64,000 bases of DNA. Source: Terriglobales bacterium. Lineage in GTDB: Bacteria > Acidobacteriota > Terriglobia > Terriglobales > Acidobacteriaceae. Shown here piece by piece: positions 60,760-64,000 of this stretch. The DNA lies in the NCBI GenBank assembly GCA_035487355.1, contig DATHMF010000006.1, positions 1 to 64,000 of the forward strand, written 5' to 3'. Made by a program: the position numbers and the translations under genes. Numbering within the stretch: position 1 is the first letter of the stretch; every line of letters starts with the position of its first letter. The notes under the pieces were generated by a model. The model had not been told where the DNA came from, did not search any database, and was given only the letters and a program-made list of their open reading frames with translations.

Positions 60760-62769
60760 GTGAATAATCCAGTACGATTACCCTTTATGCTCCGCACAAA
60801 TCAGAAAAGAATCCTTTTTATTCTTGGCGCTATTCTTGCAGCCTGCCTGCTTTTGCCTTTGGCAAATAGCCAGAAATCCCCAACCCACTCAGACCGGGAT
60901 TCCACTGCAGGCCCGCGCCCGGGCGATATTCGCACACTCAACCAAAAAGAACGCGAAGCAGTGCTGATACATGTCCGCACGGGAATTGAAGCAGGCTTCG
61001 AGCAGGTGGAGAGCGAAGCAAAAGACCCGAACAGCACCGTCGCACTCCGCGATGTCAGCTACGGTGCATTGGCTGCACTACAACTGGGCCGTGACCCCCA
61101 TGAGACCGAAGACCTGTTGCACCGTGCCTTTGCCCGGCAAAATATGGACTCTTCCTCTGAGAAATATGGGACCCTGCCCTGGCAGTTGAACAACGACAAC
61201 ATCCATGATGCCAACTCCATCGAGTTTGGGACGCAATCCTGGGGGCCGATTTTGTTAGGACATGGCAAGCAGCTTTCTTCCGGCTTCAAGAAAGAGATGA
61301 CGCTCCATATTCGCGCGGCCTTCGTGGCGCTGCAAAATCACAAGGTCTCCCTCAGCTATACCAACATTTATGTGATGAACACAGTCAACACGATTCTGCT
61401 GGCTGAAGCCGTCAACGACCACGATCAGCTTGAACGCGGCAACCACCAGTTAGACAACTGGATTGAATATACGAGCGCGAACGGAATCCACGAGTTTGAC
61501 AGCCCAACATATTACTGCACGACGCTAAATTCCCTGGGATTAGGTTACAGATACGCTACGCAAGCCGAAACCAAAGCCAAATTCAAGGCTATCCTTGACT
61601 ATTTTTGGAAAGATATCGCAGCAAATTATTTTGCTGGTGCACAACGGCTCTCGGGCGCGCACAGCCGTGACTACGACTTTCTTTATAGCACCGGGGCAAT
61701 TGACCTCTATCTCGCGACGGAAGGACTGGTGGCTCCGCAGCCGTATAAGAAACTCGACATGGAAAAGGCGCTCGTCGTAGAAAACGAAACTGAAGACGGC
61801 TACCACCCGGCTGCTTCTGTTCTTGCCGCGGCAGCCGTGCCCGAGCGGGTTGTCGAGCAGACCTGGGATGAAGACCGTACACACGACCGCTACAACTACA
61901 TCACACCGCAGTTTGCCATCGGCAGCGCCAATGGCGATTATGGCCCACAGGACAAGATGATTGAGGTTGAACTGGCCTCTGATAAAAATCTGCCCGGTAT
62001 CAGCATCGTGCCGGATACGTATGACCAGCCCTACGGGTTACTCAAGACTAAAGACCGGAGCGGACACTCCAAACCCTACCATCCTCCTCTTCATCCTACG
62101 ACCATTCAGCATAAGAACGTTCTCATGGCCCTGCTCGACCTGGATCCATCACGGGAGAAGGAGAGTGAAAGTTTTGCCACCAACATCCTGTTGCCAGTCC
62201 AGGCAGACCGGCTCATGTTGGATGATAAAAGTTTGCCTGCAGGTGAAATTTTCGAAAAGCCGGCACGGCTGAATTCTGTTATCGGTGTGCGGGAAGGGAA
62301 TGCCTGCTTCGTGGCCCGCGCCTTTCATGCTGACGGCGCGGATGAACAAGAAGCGGCCTTCGTCGCCGAAGCTGACCAAGCAGGATTGCAGAAGGGCGTT
62401 GGACGCTACACAATTTACCATTATCGCGGCAAGTCGAGAGTCCTGACCGATAAACATGTCCGCGTTGGAGTGCTCTTGCTGGCTGATTCATGCACCAGCG
62501 ATGACCGCCTGCGAGAACTTATGCAGGAGCTGCACGATGCGCGTGTGGAAGATAAAACTTCAGGCAAATCCGGATCACGGCTTTGGGATGTCAAAATCAA
62601 AATACGGGATGTGATTTTGGAGGCCAAGCGCGACTTGGACGCCCGCACCACGCTGCTTCGCAGCATCAACGGGCATGAGCCGCAAAATCCGAATCTTGCC
62701 GTCAACGGCAGGGTTGAAGACTTTTCCGGAGAACGCCAGCCTGTGTCGTCGGGGTTGAAGCAGCCTTAG
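60760..62769 (+). CDS. Exported protein of unknown function, helical-toroid-like
   Basis: Protein of 669 residues from a GTG, or 660 from an ATG at 60787; neither has a strong ribosome site. Signal peptide about 18-38 (LFILGAILAACLLLPLA). The region of about 60-330 consists of long helices with Trp, Tyr and Asn-rich turns (NDNIHDANSIEFGTQSWGP, SYTNIYVMNTVNTILLAEAV, IHEFDSPTYYCTTLNSLGLG), reminiscent of alpha/alpha-toroid polysaccharide lyases and glycosidases. The rest, about 340-660, appears beta-rich, as in heparinase or alginate lyase C-terminal domains. This similarity is by eye only. Divergence from a DeoR regulator supports a sugar role. Confidence 0.65.
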   Translation: MNNPVRLPFMLRTNQKRILFILGAILAACLLLPLANSQKSPTHSDRDSTAGPRPGDIRTLNQKEREAVLIHVRTGIEAGFEQVESEAKDPNSTVALRDVSYGALAALQLGRDPHETEDLLHRAFARQNMDSSSEKYGTLPWQLNNDNIHDANSIEFGTQSWGPILLGHGKQLSSGFKKEMTLHIRAAFVALQNHKVSLSYTNIYVMNTVNTILLAEAVNDHDQLERGNHQLDNWIEYTSANGIHEFDSPTYYCTTLNSLGLGYRYATQAETKAKFKAILDYFWKDIAANYFAGAQRLSGAHSRDYDFLYSTGAIDLYLATEGLVAPQPYKKLDMEKALVVENETEDGYHPAASVLAAAAVPERVVEQTWDEDRTHDRYNYITPQFAIGSANGDYGPQDKMIEVELASDKNLPGISIVPDTYDQPYGLLKTKDRSGHSKPYHPPLHPTTIQHKNVLMALLDLDPSREKESESFATNILLPVQADRLMLDDKSLPAGEIFEKPARLNSVIGVREGNACFVARAFHADGADEQEAAFVAEADQAGLQKGVGRYTIYHYRGKSRVLTDKHVRVGVLLLADSCTSDDRLRELMQELHDARVEDKTSGKSGSRLWDVKIKIRDVILEAKRDLDARTTLLRSINGHEPQNPNLAVNGRVEDFSGERQPVSSGLKQP

Positions 62770-64000
62770 CGCAGCGTATGCCGCACTGGCGGTATGGGCC
62801 GTGATTTCATGCGGTCTGCCCACAAAATCTTGTTGAGCAGCGCTGTATCCACAGCATCGGCATGAGAGAAATCCATCGCCATAGATTCCTTTGCGCCCGG
62901 AGCATTTGGTGGATTCACTTCAAACACGCGGCCATTTTTCAGGTTGCTCCTGTCCGCATCAAACGGCGGTTGGTTCCCTGCTCCCGAGAATAACGCAGCC
63001 ATATTGGCGGCGTGCGCATCGTTATTGTTCATAGGAGGCGCTCCCAGCAGTGTCTCCATGGTGCGAACCATGTTCACCGTCGTATAGAAACTGTGATCAA
63101 TAAAGGGCTGGCCTGCGTCGCTCGGCCGCGGCGAGTATTTGCTGATCACAAGAGCGATGCTGCGGTGGGCATCAACGTGGTCGGGGCCGTCTTGGGCGTC
63201 ATCTTCCACGATAAAGATCGCGGTGTTATCCCAATATGGGCTGTGTGAGACCGCTTCCACCAACCGGCCAACCGCCAGATCATTATCTGCGATGGAAGCC
63301 GTCGGCTTCGGGTTATCGGGTTTTGTGCCTGCCGTGTGATCGTTGGGAAAACGCAAGAGAGTGAACTGTGGAAGCGCGTCTTTTCCTGTGCGTTTGCGTT
63401 GCTGAACAAAACGCTGAAATTCATTCAGGAATTCATCGGCCCGCAGTTGATCAGGGTATTTGATATTAAAGTCGGCAAAACGCGGATCGAAATGCCCACG
63501 AAGTTCAGGCTTGGTGGCAATGTCGCGGGAAAGAATGGGAATATCCCACGGCCACGGGCTGGGGCCGCCATGCGGCTCTCCCAGGTAGTTAGGCAGCGGT
63601 TCGCCTTTGTGAATCACGGGCTTGGGGCAGGTGTCGCCCTCTGCCAGCGGCGTGCCTTGCGTCGGAGACTGCACTGCAGCTTTGACATTGCACCACTTGG
63701 AAGCAACGAACTCGCCATAGTGCCGGTAACTGATGCCGTGCCGGGCAAAGTTGCCCCACAGATAACCGGTGCTGGGCTCATCCACATCAGAGATACCTTC
63801 TTCAAGAGGATACCCATTGGCCACAATCCCTTCGTAGTCATAGGTGCGCTCTAAGCTGCGGTAGCCGATCTCCCAGGTCTTTTCCGTGTATTCGGTGGTG
63901 ATGGCAGCCGTGGACCAAACGTGTCCGTCGCCGGAGACTTCGCCGCTATCATAAAAATTATCCAGAACGCCGAATTGCCGTGCCAGCTTGTGCTCATTGG
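62766..64000 (-). CDS. Partial phosphoesterase (alkaline-phosphatase-like domain), 5' end outside window
   Basis: The frame is open past a GTG at 63824 to the window edge and reads KLARQFGVLDNFYDSGEVSG, GDGHVW and TYDYEGIV; these are conserved in the phosphoesterase domain, so the true start lies beyond 64000. At least 411 residues are present. Metal-related segments include SGDGHVW, FPNDHTAG, IFIVEDDAQDGPDHVDAHRS and a Tyr-Ser-Pro-Arg loop. In Acidobacteriota this domain is often fused after a YVTN-type beta propeller, which may be the missing part. It is convergent with the gene at 60760, with a four-base overlap of ends (62766-62769). Confidence 0.85.
   Translation of the reverse strand, partial: NEHKLARQFGVLDNFYDSGEVSGDGHVWSTAAITTEYTEKTWEIGYRSLERTYDYEGIVANGYPLEEGISDVDEPSTGYLWGNFARHGISYRHYGEFVASKWCNVKAAVQSPTQGTPLAEGDTCPKPVIHKGEPLPNYLGEPHGGPSPWPWDIPILSRDIATKPELRGHFDPRFADFNIKYPDQLRADEFLNEFQRFVQQRKRTGKDALPQFTLLRFPNDHTAGTKPDNPKPTASIADNDLAVGRLVEAVSHSPYWDNTAIFIVEDDAQDGPDHVDAHRSIALVISKYSPRPSDAGQPFIDHSFYTTVNMVRTMETLLGAPPMNNNDAHAANMAALFSGAGNQPPFDADRSNLKNGRVFEVNPPNAPGAKESMAMDFSHADAVDTALLNKILWADRMKSRPIPPVRHTLR

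Overview
The window reads as a chromosomal stretch of an Acidobacteriota (Terriglobia-like) bacterium. This is inferred from three very long TonB-dependent-type outer membrane proteins (1088, 1095 and 1110 residues), each beginning with a carboxypeptidase-regulatory-like domain and ending in Phe. Other signs are many Sec/Tat-exported enzymes, secreted phosphoesterases with Ig-like repeats, a membrane-anchored winged-helix regulator, and intergenic gaps full of degenerate repeat 'phrases'. I recognised no rRNA, tRNA, CRISPR array, transposase or integrase.

Layout. 1-646: 5' part of a small Cys/His-motif protein with a 15-bp tandem repeat, cut by the window edge. 647-1446: repeat-rich gap. 1447-11774 (all minus): a probable operon of a VOC protein, a TonB-type receptor, a Spy/LTXXQ-like protein, a Tat-exported TIM-barrel isomerase, a second VOC protein, a second Tat TIM barrel, a double-domain redoxin and a Gfo/Idh/MocA oxidoreductase. 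Facing it is a membrane-bound winged-helix regulator (11955-13289). This set resembles pathways that oxidise and cleave sugars or glycosides, and is my best candidate for an undescribed system. 13485-19895: thioredoxin 2, a secreted phosphodiesterase-like enzyme overlapping a Sel1-repeat protein, a radical SAM protein and a small exported protein. 19919-28034: a 1503-residue secreted phosphoesterase with six Ig-like repeats, divergent from a second TonB-type receptor. 28514-30541: a small exported protein and an aldehyde dehydrogenase.

30838-42609 is a nucleoside-scavenging region: cytidine deaminase, deoxyribose-phosphate aldolase, pyrimidine-nucleoside phosphorylase, purine nucleoside phosphorylase, an exported adenosine deaminase-family enzyme, a third TonB-type receptor and a NupC/CNT nucleoside transporter. 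The 1.2-kb gap 36254-37493 inside it is full of repeats. 42930-51762 mixes a Tat-exported multicopper oxidase and ChrA (both probably in one transcript, closed by a strong terminator), GH2 beta-galactosidase divergent from aldose 1-epimerase, and a His/Met/Cys-rich exported protein followed by a His/Met-rich probable outer-membrane protein that suggest copper handling. 52090-62769 carries a cupin lipoprotein, a LysR regulator, an exported GH31 glycosidase with an orphan terminator in its leader, PEP carboxylase, a DeoR regulator and an exported protein of unknown function. The window ends inside a second large phosphoesterase (62766-64000, minus), whose 5' part lies beyond the edge.

Together the genes suggest a soil heterotroph that scavenges glycosides, galactosides and nucleosides through TonB-type receptors, with much first-step chemistry outside the cytoplasm. 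Assignments rest on motifs read by eye; no database search was possible.
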